Shown here one piece after another: positions 15,869 through 25,703 of a stretch of DNA of 64,000 bases. The stretch's first letter is position 1. Each line of letters opens with the position of its first letter. The stretch lies in NCBI RefSeq assembly GCF_017316125.1, contig NZ_JAFLWA010000012.1, positions 1 through 64,000 on the forward strand, written 5' to 3'. The notes beneath the pieces are model-generated. The model searched no databases, was not told where the DNA came from, and saw only the letters and a list, made by a program, of their open reading frames with translations. The DNA is from Enterococcus sp. DIV0660C (GTDB lineage: Bacteria; Bacillota; Bacilli; Lactobacillales; Enterococcaceae). Both the position numbers and the translations under genes were made by a program.

Positions 15869-17293
15869 TTAAAAATTTAATAGCGCTAACAATTCATTTT
15901 CATTTGAAAATAAGATAGCATCATTTATCAAAACACTTGGAACGTCAGTTTGCGGAATAGGCTGATTGGTAATGATCAAATCAAATACGCTTAAATCATA
16001 GTCAACGATTTCTTCCTCTGTGATAGCTAACATATCTGAACGAATTTTGTGTAAAGAAAGCGTTGCATGGATATAATTACCGATATATTGGCTATGATTG
16101 ATTCCCATATCACTGACGACTAAGATTTTTTTAGATGATGAAATACTTTGATTGATTCCTGGATAACCATTCAATAGCCAAAAAATGTAAGAAGAAGAAT
16201 GGTTGAGTAAATTGGTTTCCAATAGGGCGGAAAAGAAGTGTAATTCTGCTTGAAGTCTTGCATATAAATGGAGTTGAGTAAAGTGAATATGTCTTGCAAA
16301 TAAGGTTGCTCGTTGTGTTAATTCCGTCGTATCAAATGGGACTAATTGAGAGAATAAATAAAGACAAGTCAAGAGATGCACAATAAAATCGACGGCATCT
16401 TCTGTGAGCTTCTCTGTTTGTGAAAAAGAATTAAATTTTAGATTGATTCGTATTTTTTCGCTGATATCCCTTTTTTCTTCATAAGAAAACTGCTGGAAAG
16501 GCCCTTTTTGAAAATAATAAAGAACTTCTTGATACGTAGCAATGTCTAATCCGGAAAAATACTGACATAAATAGTCATGATCTTCATGGTTGATTTTCAT
16601 ATGCTCAGGAGATTGTTGCTCTGGATAAAGTAGAAATCCCTGCTTCTCTCGCTCCAAGCTAACCATGAAATACATAATAAAAAAAGTGTGTTCGTAACTA
16701 TTGTCACCACTAATGATATTCAGTTGGCAGTGATTACGACGCATTAATTGTTTCATTTCTTGCTTGTCGGCTTGATACGGCAGTGCGTAGTGACCATAAT
16801 AAATCAAAAAGAAAAAGGTGACGAAAATCCGTAATGATAATTCACTTTCTGTGCTTGTCAATTGATAGCCTTGATCAACGACGATTTTCAGTGAATATTT
16901 CTCTAATACTTGATTACACTGTTTTATCTTTCGGGCAAAGGAGGAGCGACTGATACTGATGGCCTCACAATAATATTCAATTGTATTTCCTGGATTTTGA
17001 ATAAATTCATTCAAAAGTTGGGTATTCGTTGAAGTTTGTGCCATATCCGTTAGCATCTGTAGATAAACCGAGACATTGAATCTCTCCAACCGATAGCCAA
17101 GTTTATGGGAGGTTTGAATCGTTAATGCTTTTCCCCAACGCTGTTTTATCTCTTCAACATAACGAATAAACGTAGACTCAGAACTTCCAATATATTTTGC
17201 AAGTTCTTTTTTAGTCATCCACTCGTCAGAAATGGATAATATTCTAATAATTTCTTCCATTTTCCTATAATTTTCTTCCAGTAGCCTAATCAT
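15869..17293 (-). CDS. ebpR: Mga/AtxA-like virulence regulator, EbpR-type activator of pilus genes
   Basis: 474 aa from ATG 17293, which has GGGAGG at proper distance. The N-terminus has a Mga-type winged helix (MTKKELAKYIGSSESTFIRYVEEIKQ is the first helix-turn-helix region, with a second around SISRSSFARKIK), the middle is helical and PRD-like, and the C-terminus resembles a PTS-EIIB-like fold (KKILVVSDMGINHSQYIGNYI). EbpR of E. faecalis is a divergently transcribed activator of ebpABC; the same position here supports the name. Whether the EIIB-like cysteine is kept cannot be seen: the loop has Ser/Asp/Met instead. Confidence 0.82.
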   Translation of the reverse strand: MIRLLEENYRKMEEIIRILSISDEWMTKKELAKYIGSSESTFIRYVEEIKQRWGKALTIQTSHKLGYRLERFNVSVYLQMLTDMAQTSTNTQLLNEFIQNPGNTIEYYCEAISISRSSFARKIKQCNQVLEKYSLKIVVDQGYQLTSTESELSLRIFVTFFFLIYYGHYALPYQADKQEMKQLMRRNHCQLNIISGDNSYEHTFFIMYFMVSLEREKQGFLLYPEQQSPEHMKINHEDHDYLCQYFSGLDIATYQEVLYYFQKGPFQQFSYEEKRDISEKIRINLKFNSFSQTEKLTEDAVDFIVHLLTCLYLFSQLVPFDTTELTQRATLFARHIHFTQLHLYARLQAELHFFSALLETNLLNHSSSYIFWLLNGYPGINQSISSSKKILVVSDMGINHSQYIGNYIHATLSLHKIRSDMLAITEEEIVDYDLSVFDLIITNQPIPQTDVPSVLINDAILFSNENELLALLNF

Positions 17294-17386
17294 ACTTTTT
17301 CCTCCCCAACCCTTTACTTTAATGAAACAACCATCGAAAGAATGAAGCAATCTCATAAATGAAACCGCTCGGTATAAAAACTGGTG

Positions 17387-17415
17387 TGATTTAATTACCG
17401 GCTTCTTCGTATAAT
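17387..17415 (+). promoter_or_regulatory. Probable ebpA promoter
   Basis: TATAAT at 17410-17415 is a full consensus -10; the -35 at 17 bp, TGATTT (17387-17392), is poor, as expected for a promoter needing an activator such as EbpR. The leader to the ebpA start is about 80 nt. Confidence 0.55.
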
Positions 17416-17484
17416 AATTATTAGATTAGAATAATGAAAAATTATGTCGTTAGCTATTCTAATTGAATTACTGACCCACAAAGG

Positions 17485-17503
17485 AAAGGAGAGAATAGAA
17501 ATT
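17485..17503 (+). promoter_or_regulatory. SD and ATT start codon of ebpA
   Basis: AAAGGAGAG (17485-17493), then 7 nt, then ATT (17501-17503) in frame with ebpA, directly before a Lys-Leu-Leu-Lys-Lys signal-peptide start. The only in-frame ATG (17444) has no SD. The next in-frame near-standard codon, TTG at 17510, is 16 nt from the SD. Confidence 0.8.
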
Positions 17504-20500
17504 AAATTATTGAAGAAACTTGGGATTATTGGTGCTGCACTACTACTTGTTTCATCTTATTTAATGCCAATTGCTGTGAATGCAGAAACTGTTGATACTG
17601 TTGAAATCACGTCAGCGCAGATAACGACAGATGAGAATAACCAGACCACTTTACAAGTGGATCTGAAGCTTATCAATCAGACAGATACAGCATTAAAAAA
17701 GGAAATCAAGTTGACAAATGCCCGCTTGATCGATACAAAAGAACTTCAAAAAGATGGCTACTCTTACCAAGTAGAAGATCATATTCTCAGTTTAGCAATT
17801 GCGAGTGGAACAAATCAGCAAATTCAACTTTCGTTAGCTGTTGATTCTCAATCCTTAGATGTTACCCAAACACCTAAGTTATTGTACGAAAAAAATGAAT
17901 TTGAAGTATCTTTCATGCCTGATAAAACTGTGAGTGAAACAACTCCAAAAGAAACGGAAATAGATAGCACAACAGATAACACTATAGCAGAAGATAATGC
18001 TGTTAAGCCAACTGATGAAGAAACCGTTCGTCCTTTCGCCGAAGCAAAAATGGCTGCATCTGCTGATCTTTCTCAAAAAGCGCAAGAGTCGATCATGCCA
18101 GAGTACACGACAGACAGCTCGGGAACTTACCCAACAGCTAGTTGGCAACCAACTAGTAATCAGCAAGTTATCAATCACCAAGGAAATAAACAAGGAAGCA
18201 GCACCGAATGGGACGGAGTAACTTCGTGGAATGGTGATCCTTTAAACAAAACGAACTCATATATTGAATACGGGGGTACTGGCGACCAAGCCGATTACGC
18301 CATTCGTAAATATGCAAAAGAAACTTCGACGCCGGGACTTTTTGACGTCTACTTAAATGTTCGGGGAAACGTTCAAAAGGAGATCACACCGCTAGATTTA
18401 GTTTTGGTCGTTGACTGGTCAGGAAGTATGAACGATAACAATCGAATCGGAGAGGTCCAAAAAGGGGTCGATCGTTTCGTCGATACTTTAGCAGATAGCG
18501 GAATTACTGACAGTATTAGTATGGGCTACGTTGGATATTCAAGTGATGGCTACAGAAATGGCACAGTTCCGATAGGTTCGTTTGACTCTGTAAAAGACCC
18601 AATCAAAAATATCACACCAAGTAGTACAACTGGAGGAACGTTTACACAAAGAGCATTACGTGATGCCGGAGATATGTTAGCAACACCTAATGGACATAAA
18701 AAAGTCATTGTTTTATTAACGGACGGTGTACCGACATTTTCATATAAAGTCAGCCGTGTTCAAGCCGAAGCAGATGGTAGCTACTATGGTACGGAATTTA
18801 CGAATCAACAAGATACACCAAGCAATACTTCCTATATTTCAAATAGCTACAACGCGCGTGATCAAAATAATACGAACCGTCGAATCGACAGTACGTTTGT
18901 CGCGACAATTGGCGAAGCACTAGCATTAAAACAACGGGGTATTGAAATTCATGGATTAGGTATTCAATTGCAAAGTGATCCTCGTGCTAATTTATCGAAA
19001 CAAGAAGTTGAAAATAAAATGCGACAAATGGTTTCTGAAGATGAGAATGGCGATTTGTACTATGAATCTGCTGATTATGCGCCAGATATCTCTGATTACT
19101 TAGCAAAGAAAGCCGTTCAAATTGCTGGAACTGTTGTTAACGGTAACGTTACTGATCCAATTGCTGAACCTTTTATTTATGAACCAGATACTTTAAGTAT
19201 TAAAAGTGTTGGCTCAGTTCAAGTTCCATCTATGCCAAGCATCACAATGGACGGAACAACGGTAAAAAGTGATGGTATTTATTTAGGTAAGCAGCAAGAA
19301 ATTCAAATTCATTATCAAATTAGGCTACAAACTGAATCAGACTCATTCAAACCAGATTTCTGGTACCAAATGAATGGGCGAACAACTTTTCAACCAGTGG
19401 CAACTTCAAATGAACTTGCAGATTTCGGCGTTCCTTCTGGTAAGGCGCCTGGAGTCAAATTGAATTTCAAAAAACTTTGGGAAGAATTTGATCAAGACAC
19501 AAGCAGTCGACCAGAAAATGTTACTTATGAAGTTACGCGTAAACAAGTAACAAATTCAGCGAATTGGCAGACTGGTTACATCAAAATTTTGAAACCTGAA
19601 AATGACACTAGTAACACGTGGGAAAGAACCAATATCACACAGTTATCCAAAACAGCTGATGATTCTTATGATGAAACCCTTAGTCTTCCTCAATACAACA
19701 ACCAAGGGGAAAATTTCAGCTATCAGATGACCAATGAAGTTGCAGTGCCGGGTTATGACCAAGAAAAAGTAGATGAAACAACTTGGAAAAACACGAAGCA
19801 GTTCAAGCCATTAGATTTGAAAGTAATCAAAAACTCTTCAACTGGTGAAAAAAATCTTGAAGGAGCAATTTTTGAATTAACCGGAAATGGCGTGAAAACA
19901 AATTTGATTGACAACCAAGATGGTAGTTATTCGTTGCCTAAAGAAATTCGTTTACAAAAGGGGCAGACCTATACACTGACAGAGCTCCAAGCTCCGAAAG
20001 GTCATGAATTAGGTGAAAAGACAACTTGGAACATTGAGATCACGAACCAAGGTACAGTGAATGTCGATGGAAAAGAAGTTACTACGAGTAACCAAGTAAT
20101 TTCATTAGAAATTGAAAATCAATTTTCCGAGTTGCCAGTCAATATCAGAAAATACACGCTGCAAAACGGCGAACAAGTCAATCTAGCAGATGCAACATTT
20201 GAATTGCAAAGAAAAGATGAGCAAGGTATCTATCAAAAAGTAGGTACTGAAAAAACAGGCCAATCGGGGATCGCTCATTTTGTGATTGACCAATCGGGAA
20301 TGTATCGAATGGTCGAAACTTCTGGTCCGCTCGGATATGACACGCTTGCTGGAAATTATGAATTCGAAGTTGATAAATACGGACAGATTCATTATGAAGG
20401 TAAGAATGTCGACGAAGAAGCAAAAGAATGGACAATATCTCACGAAAATCATTTAAAAGCTTTTGATTTGACTGTTCACAAAAAAGCAGATGATCAAACA

Positions 20501-20905
20501 GCACTAAAAGGAGCTAGATTCCGCTTAACTGGTCCAGATACAGATATTGAATTACCAAAAGATGGCAAAGAAACAGATACCTTCCTCTTTGAAAGCTTGC
20601 AACCTGGTAAATACACATTGACGGAAACATTTACTCCTGAAGGTTATCAAGGCTTAAAAGAACCTATTCAACTCGTGATTAGTGAAGAAGGGACAGTAAC
20701 CATTGACGGAAAAGAAATCGATGATGTACTCATTACTGGTGAACAAAACAACCAAATCGACTTAGATGTAACGAACCAAGCAAAAATCCCTCTACCAGAA
20801 ACTGGTGGGATTGGTCGTGTTTGGCTCTACTTGATTGCTGCAATTAGTTTAGCAACAGTCGGTGGTTATTTATTCATCAAGCAACGACCAGAAGGAGGGG
20901 TGTAA
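17501..20905 (+). CDS. ebpA: Pilus tip adhesin EbpA-like, rare ATT start
   Basis: 1134 aa counted from ATT 17501. The signal peptide ends near VNAETVD. A long N-terminal region is followed by a von Willebrand A domain with MIDAS DWSGS (Asp305, Ser307, Ser309), which binds host ligands through a metal ion; then three CnaB-type domains (around VIKNSSTGEKNLEGAIFEL, NIRKYTLQNGEQ and LTVHKKADDQTALKGARF) that harden by isopeptide bonds; and LPETG at 1098-1102 with hydrophobic tail and positive end. It is the tip of the sortase-built pilus. Gene order ebpA-ebpB-ebpC-srtC supports the call. Known E. faecalis EbpA also starts at ATT, which lowers its expression. Confidence 0.92.
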   Translation: MKLLKKLGIIGAALLLVSSYLMPIAVNAETVDTVEITSAQITTDENNQTTLQVDLKLINQTDTALKKEIKLTNARLIDTKELQKDGYSYQVEDHILSLAIASGTNQQIQLSLAVDSQSLDVTQTPKLLYEKNEFEVSFMPDKTVSETTPKETEIDSTTDNTIAEDNAVKPTDEETVRPFAEAKMAASADLSQKAQESIMPEYTTDSSGTYPTASWQPTSNQQVINHQGNKQGSSTEWDGVTSWNGDPLNKTNSYIEYGGTGDQADYAIRKYAKETSTPGLFDVYLNVRGNVQKEITPLDLVLVVDWSGSMNDNNRIGEVQKGVDRFVDTLADSGITDSISMGYVGYSSDGYRNGTVPIGSFDSVKDPIKNITPSSTTGGTFTQRALRDAGDMLATPNGHKKVIVLLTDGVPTFSYKVSRVQAEADGSYYGTEFTNQQDTPSNTSYISNSYNARDQNNTNRRIDSTFVATIGEALALKQRGIEIHGLGIQLQSDPRANLSKQEVENKMRQMVSEDENGDLYYESADYAPDISDYLAKKAVQIAGTVVNGNVTDPIAEPFIYEPDTLSIKSVGSVQVPSMPSITMDGTTVKSDGIYLGKQQEIQIHYQIRLQTESDSFKPDFWYQMNGRTTFQPVATSNELADFGVPSGKAPGVKLNFKKLWEEFDQDTSSRPENVTYEVTRKQVTNSANWQTGYIKILKPENDTSNTWERTNITQLSKTADDSYDETLSLPQYNNQGENFSYQMTNEVAVPGYDQEKVDETTWKNTKQFKPLDLKVIKNSSTGEKNLEGAIFELTGNGVKTNLIDNQDGSYSLPKEIRLQKGQTYTLTELQAPKGHELGEKTTWNIEITNQGTVNVDGKEVTTSNQVISLEIENQFSELPVNIRKYTLQNGEQVNLADATFELQRKDEQGIYQKVGTEKTGQSGIAHFVIDQSGMYRMVETSGPLGYDTLAGNYEFEVDKYGQIHYEGKNVDEEAKEWTISHENHLKAFDLTVHKKADDQTALKGARFRLTGPDTDIELPKDGKETDTFLFESLQPGKYTLTETFTPEGYQGLKEPIQLVISEEGTVTIDGKEIDDVLITGEQNNQIDLDVTNQAKIPLPETGGIGRVWLYLIAAISLATVGGYLFIKQRPEGGV

Positions 20906-20908
20906 CGA

Positions 20909-22333
20909 ATGAAAAACACGCGATTATTGAAAGTGTGTGTGTTCGTTCTTGTACTTTTTGGCTTTTCACAACAAGCGTTAGCAGAAAGCAAGCAAGCAAA
21001 CGTTCAGATTACTTTACACAAATTACTATTTCCTGAAGGTCAATTGCCTACAGAACAAGAAAATTCTGGTGAAGAAGGTACCTTACTACAAAATTATCGT
21101 GGGCTCAATGATGTGGATTATCAAGTATTTGACGTAACGGATTCCTTTTATCAGTTACGTAGTGGGGGAGATTCTATTCAATCGGCTCAAACTAAATTAG
21201 CTCAAACTGGTGCTTCAGCCGGGGAGCTGGTTGCTGAAGGAACAACAAGCCGTGTGAACGGTGAAGATGGAATTTTATCTTTCACTTTACCAAGTAAAGA
21301 TGAAAAGCAACGTGATAAAGCTTATCTATTTATTGAAGCTAACGCGCCAGAAGTTGTTAAAGAAAAAGCAAGTAATCTGGTCGTGATTTTACCAGTGCAA
21401 GATGCAAACGGCACTGATTTGTCGACAATCCATCTTTATCCTAAAAATGAAGAAAATACGTACGACCTACCACCACTAGAAAAAACTGTGTTGGAGGGAG
21501 AATCTGGATTTACTGTAGGTGATGCTATTCATTATCAATTGAAGACAACCATCCCAACAAACATCTTAGATTATCAACAGTTTCGTATTTCAGATACTGC
21601 TGATCCAACGCTGACACCTTTACCAAATACACTGAAGGTATCCGTGGATGGACAAGAGTTAACTAATGGCTACACGACGAAGACGAACGCTCATGGATTT
21701 ACGTTAGATTTTTCAATTCAAGAGCTCCAGAAGTTTGCGAAAAAACAACTAGCAATTTCTTACCAGATGACACTAGGAAAAGATGCGAAACCTGATACAG
21801 CTATTCTGAATGAAGGTCGTTTAGACAGCGACAAACATTCCATCACAAAGAAAACAGCTGTGCGAACAGGTGGCAAACGATTTGTTAAAGTCTCTAGTGA
21901 AAATCAATCAGAAAAACTGTCTGGGGCAGTCTTTCTCGTAAAAGACCAAGTAGGTAACTACTTACATGAATCAGCTAGTGGGTACACTTGGAACAAAGAG
22001 AAGCAAACAGCACAACAATTTTCATCTGATCGTTCTGGAAATTTTACAGTCAAAGGACTAAAAGATGGACGTTATTTCTTAGAAGAAATCAAAGCGCCTG
22101 ATAATTACGTTTTAAGTCAGGAAACCATTCCATTTACGATTACAGAACATTCTTATTTATCTAATGGGCAAGAGACGATGCCTTTAAAAATCGTCAATAA
22201 AAAGATAAAAAATTCAGGATTATTACCAAAAACAAATGACCAACAAACCGTTTGGTGGGGAGTAGTTGGAATAGTATTAATTGGTGTAGTGATTGGTTGG
22301 ATCTTTTATCAAAAGCGAGGAGCAAAAAAATGA
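20909..22333 (+). CDS. ebpB: Minor/basal pilin EbpB-like
   Basis: 474 aa. Signal peptide (about 1-25, ending ALAES), D1-like N-terminal domain with the pilin motif YPKN in TIHLYPKNEENTY, isopeptide-type middle and C-terminal domains with E-box-like YFLEEIKAPDNY, and sorting signal LPKTN (439-443) with membrane helix and KKRGAKK-type tail. EbpB is thought to be the base that links the fibre to the wall. Begins 3 nt after ebpA and overlaps ebpC by 4 nt (ATGA), so translation is coupled. Confidence 0.9.
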   Translation: MKNTRLLKVCVFVLVLFGFSQQALAESKQANVQITLHKLLFPEGQLPTEQENSGEEGTLLQNYRGLNDVDYQVFDVTDSFYQLRSGGDSIQSAQTKLAQTGASAGELVAEGTTSRVNGEDGILSFTLPSKDEKQRDKAYLFIEANAPEVVKEKASNLVVILPVQDANGTDLSTIHLYPKNEENTYDLPPLEKTVLEGESGFTVGDAIHYQLKTTIPTNILDYQQFRISDTADPTLTPLPNTLKVSVDGQELTNGYTTKTNAHGFTLDFSIQELQKFAKKQLAISYQMTLGKDAKPDTAILNEGRLDSDKHSITKKTAVRTGGKRFVKVSSENQSEKLSGAVFLVKDQVGNYLHESASGYTWNKEKQTAQQFSSDRSGNFTVKGLKDGRYFLEEIKAPDNYVLSQETIPFTITEHSYLSNGQETMPLKIVNKKIKNSGLLPKTNDQQTVWWGVVGIVLIGVVIGWIFYQKRGAKK

Positions 22334-24213
22334 AACAGTTTAAAAAAGTTTGGTATTTATTAAGCACATTGTTACTGACCTTGCCACTTTTTACAGGTCT
22401 ATTAAGTACAGTTCAAGCTTTCGCAGCAGAAAATAATGACACAGCAAAAGTGATTTTACACAAGAAAAAAATGACTGATTTTCCTGACCCATTGATTCAA
22501 AATAGTGGGAAAGAGATGAGTGAGTTCGACCAGTATCAAGGACTAGCTGGCGTCACATTTAGTGTTTACGACGTGACAGCAGAATTTTATGCACAACGCG
22601 AAGCAGGTGCAACAGTCGATGCTGCTAAACAAGCTGTTCAAGGGTTAACAACAGGCACACCATTTGCACAAGGTACAACCGATGCGAACGGAAATGTTCG
22701 TTTAGATTTGCCAAAGAAACAACAAAGTAAAGACGCAGTTTATACTATCAAAGAAGAAGCAAAAGACGGCGTAACTGCTGCTGCAAATATGGTCGTTGCT
22801 TTTCCTGTTTATGAACTAATCAAACAAGCAGATGGTTCTTACAAATACGGAACAGAAGAATTGACAACCATTCATCTTTATCCAAAAAATATTGTAGCCA
22901 ACGATGGCGCATTACACGTCAAAAAAGTTGGTACTGCTGAAAATGAATCTTTAAATGGCGCAGAATTTGTTATCTCAAAGACAGAAGGAACTCCAAGCGT
23001 CGTAAAATATATCCAAGGTGTGAAAGATGGTCTTTACACTTGGACAGCTGATAAAACCCAAGCGAAGCACTTCATCACTGGGAAAGATTATGCAATTGGT
23101 GAAAATGATTTTACAGAAACAGATGCTGCAACTGGTGAATTGACAATCAAAAATCTTGAAGTCGGTTCTTATGTACTAGAGGAAGTTAAAGCACCTGATA
23201 ATGCAGAATTAATTGAAAGTCAAACAAAAACAGATTTTACAATTGAAGCGGATAACCAAACAGCTGTAGAAAAAACAATTAAAAATGACACGTCAAAAGT
23301 AGAAAAAACAACACCTAATTTAGATGGAAACGACGTTGCAATCGGCGAAAAAATCCAATATGAGATTTCTGTTAATATTCCTTTAGGTATTGCAGATAAA
23401 GAAGGCGATGCAAATAAATATGTTAAATTCAATCTGATTGATACTCATGACGAAGCCTTGACTTTTGACAACATTGCTTCAGGTAACAATGCCTACGCAC
23501 TTTATGATGGCGATACATTAATCACGCCAGCAAATTATCAAGTAACAGAACAAGAAAATGGCTTCACTGTAGCAGTTGATCCTGCATTTATTCCTTCATT
23601 GACGCCAGGCGGTACTTTGAAATTTGTTTATTACATGCACTTAAATGAAAAAGCAGATCCAACTAAAGGATTTAAAAACGAAGCCAACGTCGATAACGGA
23701 CACACAGATGATAAAACACCGCCAACTGTTGAAGTTGTTACTGGTGGGAAAAGATTTATCAAAGTGGATGGCGATGTCTCATCAACACAAGCATTAGCAG
23801 GCGCTTCATTTGTCGTACGTGATCAAGATAGTGACACAGCTAATTACTTGAACATCGATGAAGCAACAAAAGCAGTCACTTGGGTAAAAAACAAAGCAGG
23901 TGCAACTACTTTCACAACATCAGCAGATGGACTAGTAGATGTAACTGGGTTAGACTACGGAACGTATTACTTGGAAGAAACAGTTGCTCCTAACGATTAC
24001 GTTTTATTAACAAATCGAATTGAATTTGAAGTTGATGAACACTCATACGGAACAACTGAAAACTTAGTTGCTCCAGAAAAAGTTCCAAATAAACACAAAG
24101 GAACTTTACCTTCAACTGGTGGTAGCGGAATCTACTTGTACATTGGCACAGGTGCTTTATTACTGGTTGTTGTAGGGCTATACTTTGCTAAACGCCGCAA
24201 AGAAAATGTATAG
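22330..24213 (+). CDS. ebpC: Major pilin EbpC-like
   Basis: 627 aa. Signal peptide ends near FAAEN. Pilin motif YPKN supplies Lys186, which the class C sortase joins to the LPSTG (593-597) of the next subunit to polymerise the shaft. E-box-type glutamates lie in VLEEVKAPDNAE and YLEETVAPNDY, expected to catalyse intramolecular isopeptide bonds. Start taken at ATG 22330 overlapping the ebpB stop. Followed by a terminator, so sortase expression may partly be separate. Confidence 0.92.
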   Translation: MKQFKKVWYLLSTLLLTLPLFTGLLSTVQAFAAENNDTAKVILHKKKMTDFPDPLIQNSGKEMSEFDQYQGLAGVTFSVYDVTAEFYAQREAGATVDAAKQAVQGLTTGTPFAQGTTDANGNVRLDLPKKQQSKDAVYTIKEEAKDGVTAAANMVVAFPVYELIKQADGSYKYGTEELTTIHLYPKNIVANDGALHVKKVGTAENESLNGAEFVISKTEGTPSVVKYIQGVKDGLYTWTADKTQAKHFITGKDYAIGENDFTETDAATGELTIKNLEVGSYVLEEVKAPDNAELIESQTKTDFTIEADNQTAVEKTIKNDTSKVEKTTPNLDGNDVAIGEKIQYEISVNIPLGIADKEGDANKYVKFNLIDTHDEALTFDNIASGNNAYALYDGDTLITPANYQVTEQENGFTVAVDPAFIPSLTPGGTLKFVYYMHLNEKADPTKGFKNEANVDNGHTDDKTPPTVEVVTGGKRFIKVDGDVSSTQALAGASFVVRDQDSDTANYLNIDEATKAVTWVKNKAGATTFTTSADGLVDVTGLDYGTYYLEETVAPNDYVLLTNRIEFEVDEHSYGTTENLVAPEKVPNKHKGTLPSTGGSGIYLYIGTGALLLVVVGLYFAKRRKENV

Positions 24214-24247
24214 AAGCTAAGCTTGCATTAAAAAGTGAAGCAAGACT

Positions 24248-24330
24248 TTCGATTTGAAAAATAATCGAAGGATTCTATCTACCAAAACAATAAAAGAGCC
24301 TGAGACATTGTGCTGTCCTGGGCTCTTTTA
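24248..24330 (+). terminator. Hairpins and terminator between ebpC and the sortase gene
   Basis: A first small stem TTCGATT/AATCGAA (24248-24254, 24263-24269) precedes a strong terminator, TAAAAGAGCC(T)GAGACA against TGTCCTGGGCTCTTTTA (24291-24330). It would reduce read-through from the pilin genes into srtC. Confidence 0.8.
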
Positions 24331-24359
24331 TTTATTGATCTTCATCTAGGGAGGTATCC

Positions 24360-25211
24360 ATGAAACGTAAAAACAGACGACGAGTGATCGACAGCATAAT
24401 GATTCTTTTGTTGTTCATTGGCATAGGTGCTTTAGCTTATCCTTTTGTCAGTGATGCTTTGAATAACTACCTCGATCAACAGATCATTTCTCACTATCAA
24501 ACAAAAGCCAATCAAGAAAATGCGGATGCAATGGCGAAATTACAAGAAAAAATGGAAAAGAGAAATAAACAATTAGCTAAGGAAGGTGGAAATCCAGGAT
24601 TAGATCCTTTTTCTGAACAAAAAAAGCCAGAAAAAAAACCAGATAAAACTTATTTTGAAAGTCATACGATTGGTGTCCTGACAATCCCAAAAATCAATGT
24701 TCGGTTACCTATTTTTGATAAAACAAATGCATTATTATTAGAAAAGGGGAGTTCATTACTAGAAGGTACTTCTTATCCTACAGGCGGAACAAGCACTCAT
24801 GCAGTAATTTCTGGCCATCGAGGGTTACCACAAGCAAAACTTTTCACCGACTTACCTGAATTAACGGAAGGGGATGAATTTTATTTAGAAGTAAATGGCA
24901 AAACTCTTGCTTATCAAGTAGATCAAATCAAGACGGTTGAACCTACGGATACGCAATATCTGCATATCGAAGAAGGAAAAGATTTAGTAACGTTATTAAC
25001 CTGTACACCTTACATGATCAATAGTCATCGCTTATTAGTGAGAGGGCACCGTATACCTTACACACCAGAAAAAGTTTCGGAAGGAATCAAAAAAGTTACT
25101 CAGCGCCACCAACTTTTACTGTGGGGCATTTTTCTAAGTACATTGCTCCTGATTAGTCTGTTATTGCTCCTCTTTTATAGACGACACCAACGAAAAAAAG
25201 TGCGTAGGTAA
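24360..25211 (+). CDS. srtC: Class C pilus sortase
   Basis: 283 aa. Two membrane segments (about 10-30 and 253-275) flank an outside catalytic domain. The triad is His153, Cys215 in LLTCTPY and Arg224. Asp-Pro-Phe at 82-84 is the lid motif that covers the active site in class C enzymes. It joins EbpC subunits into a fibre and attaches EbpA and EbpB. SD GGGAGG before ATG. Named Bps or SrtC in enterococci. Separated from ebpC by a terminator, so it may need read-through or a weak promoter of its own. Confidence 0.93.
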   Translation: MKRKNRRRVIDSIMILLLFIGIGALAYPFVSDALNNYLDQQIISHYQTKANQENADAMAKLQEKMEKRNKQLAKEGGNPGLDPFSEQKKPEKKPDKTYFESHTIGVLTIPKINVRLPIFDKTNALLLEKGSSLLEGTSYPTGGTSTHAVISGHRGLPQAKLFTDLPELTEGDEFYLEVNGKTLAYQVDQIKTVEPTDTQYLHIEEGKDLVTLLTCTPYMINSHRLLVRGHRIPYTPEKVSEGIKKVTQRHQLLLWGIFLSTLLLISLLLLLFYRRHQRKKVRR

Positions 25212-25313
25212 TAAACGTAGCGAACGAAATGGCGCTAAATAAAATCATTTGCCCCTAATTTTTTTGGTAGAGGATTCCACTAAGCTTGTGCTTATTCGTT
25301 TTTCAGCTATTAG

Positions 25314-25342
25314 TTGACGATAATTCATTGAATCATTAGAAT
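25314..25342 (+). promoter_or_regulatory. Promoter of the small-protein pair
   Basis: TTGACG (25314-25319), 17-bp spacer, TAGAAT (25337-25342), about 60 bp before the 78-aa gene. Confidence 0.55.
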
Positions 25343-25402
25343 GTAAAATGAAATGATTCCCAAGATGAAAGCAAGTGAACTTGCAAGATTAGGAGGAAAT
25401 CC

Positions 25403-25639
25403 ATGATTGTCAACCAAGAACATGCAAAAAAAGCCAGTACAACACCTGAAACTACACATAGAAACAAGGAACTTTTTTTAGATAGCGCTGACCAATTTAC
25501 CTTTTTCAATCGTCACTTTATCAATCCCAATGAAGTAAGTCTTTCAGGAATTGAAAACAATCGTCACTTAGACACAACAGTCTTTAAAAAATATAAAAAA
25601 ACTTTTTTTGAAGATTGGATTGTACCCGAACAAGTATAA
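25403..25639 (+). CDS. Small hypothetical protein
   Basis: 78 aa, preceded by an excellent SD (AGGAGG). Not recognised. It has no signal peptide or membrane helix, is rich in Asn/Thr/Phe, and ends in an aromatic FFEDWIVPEQV. The well-formed SD and a promoter upstream argue for a real gene. It is followed 64 nt later by a small membrane protein gene, possibly as one transcript. Confidence 0.6.
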   Translation: MIVNQEHAKKASTTPETTHRNKELFLDSADQFTFFNRHFINPNEVSLSGIENNRHLDTTVFKKYKKTFFEDWIVPEQV

Positions 25640-25703
25640 AGAACTACTAATAAAGAATTTATTTCAGTTTTTTAAAAAATAAAAGAACGGAGTGGAGAAT
25701 TTC

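Noticed and set aside
17434-17466. Ten-codon upstream frame in the ebpA leader
   Set aside because: No SD and very short; cannot be told from chance in AT-rich sequence.
24980-25000. AACGTT-containing string in srtC as a further LacI operator
   Set aside because: Only the central hexamer matches; the flanks are not palindromic, unlike the three sites kept.
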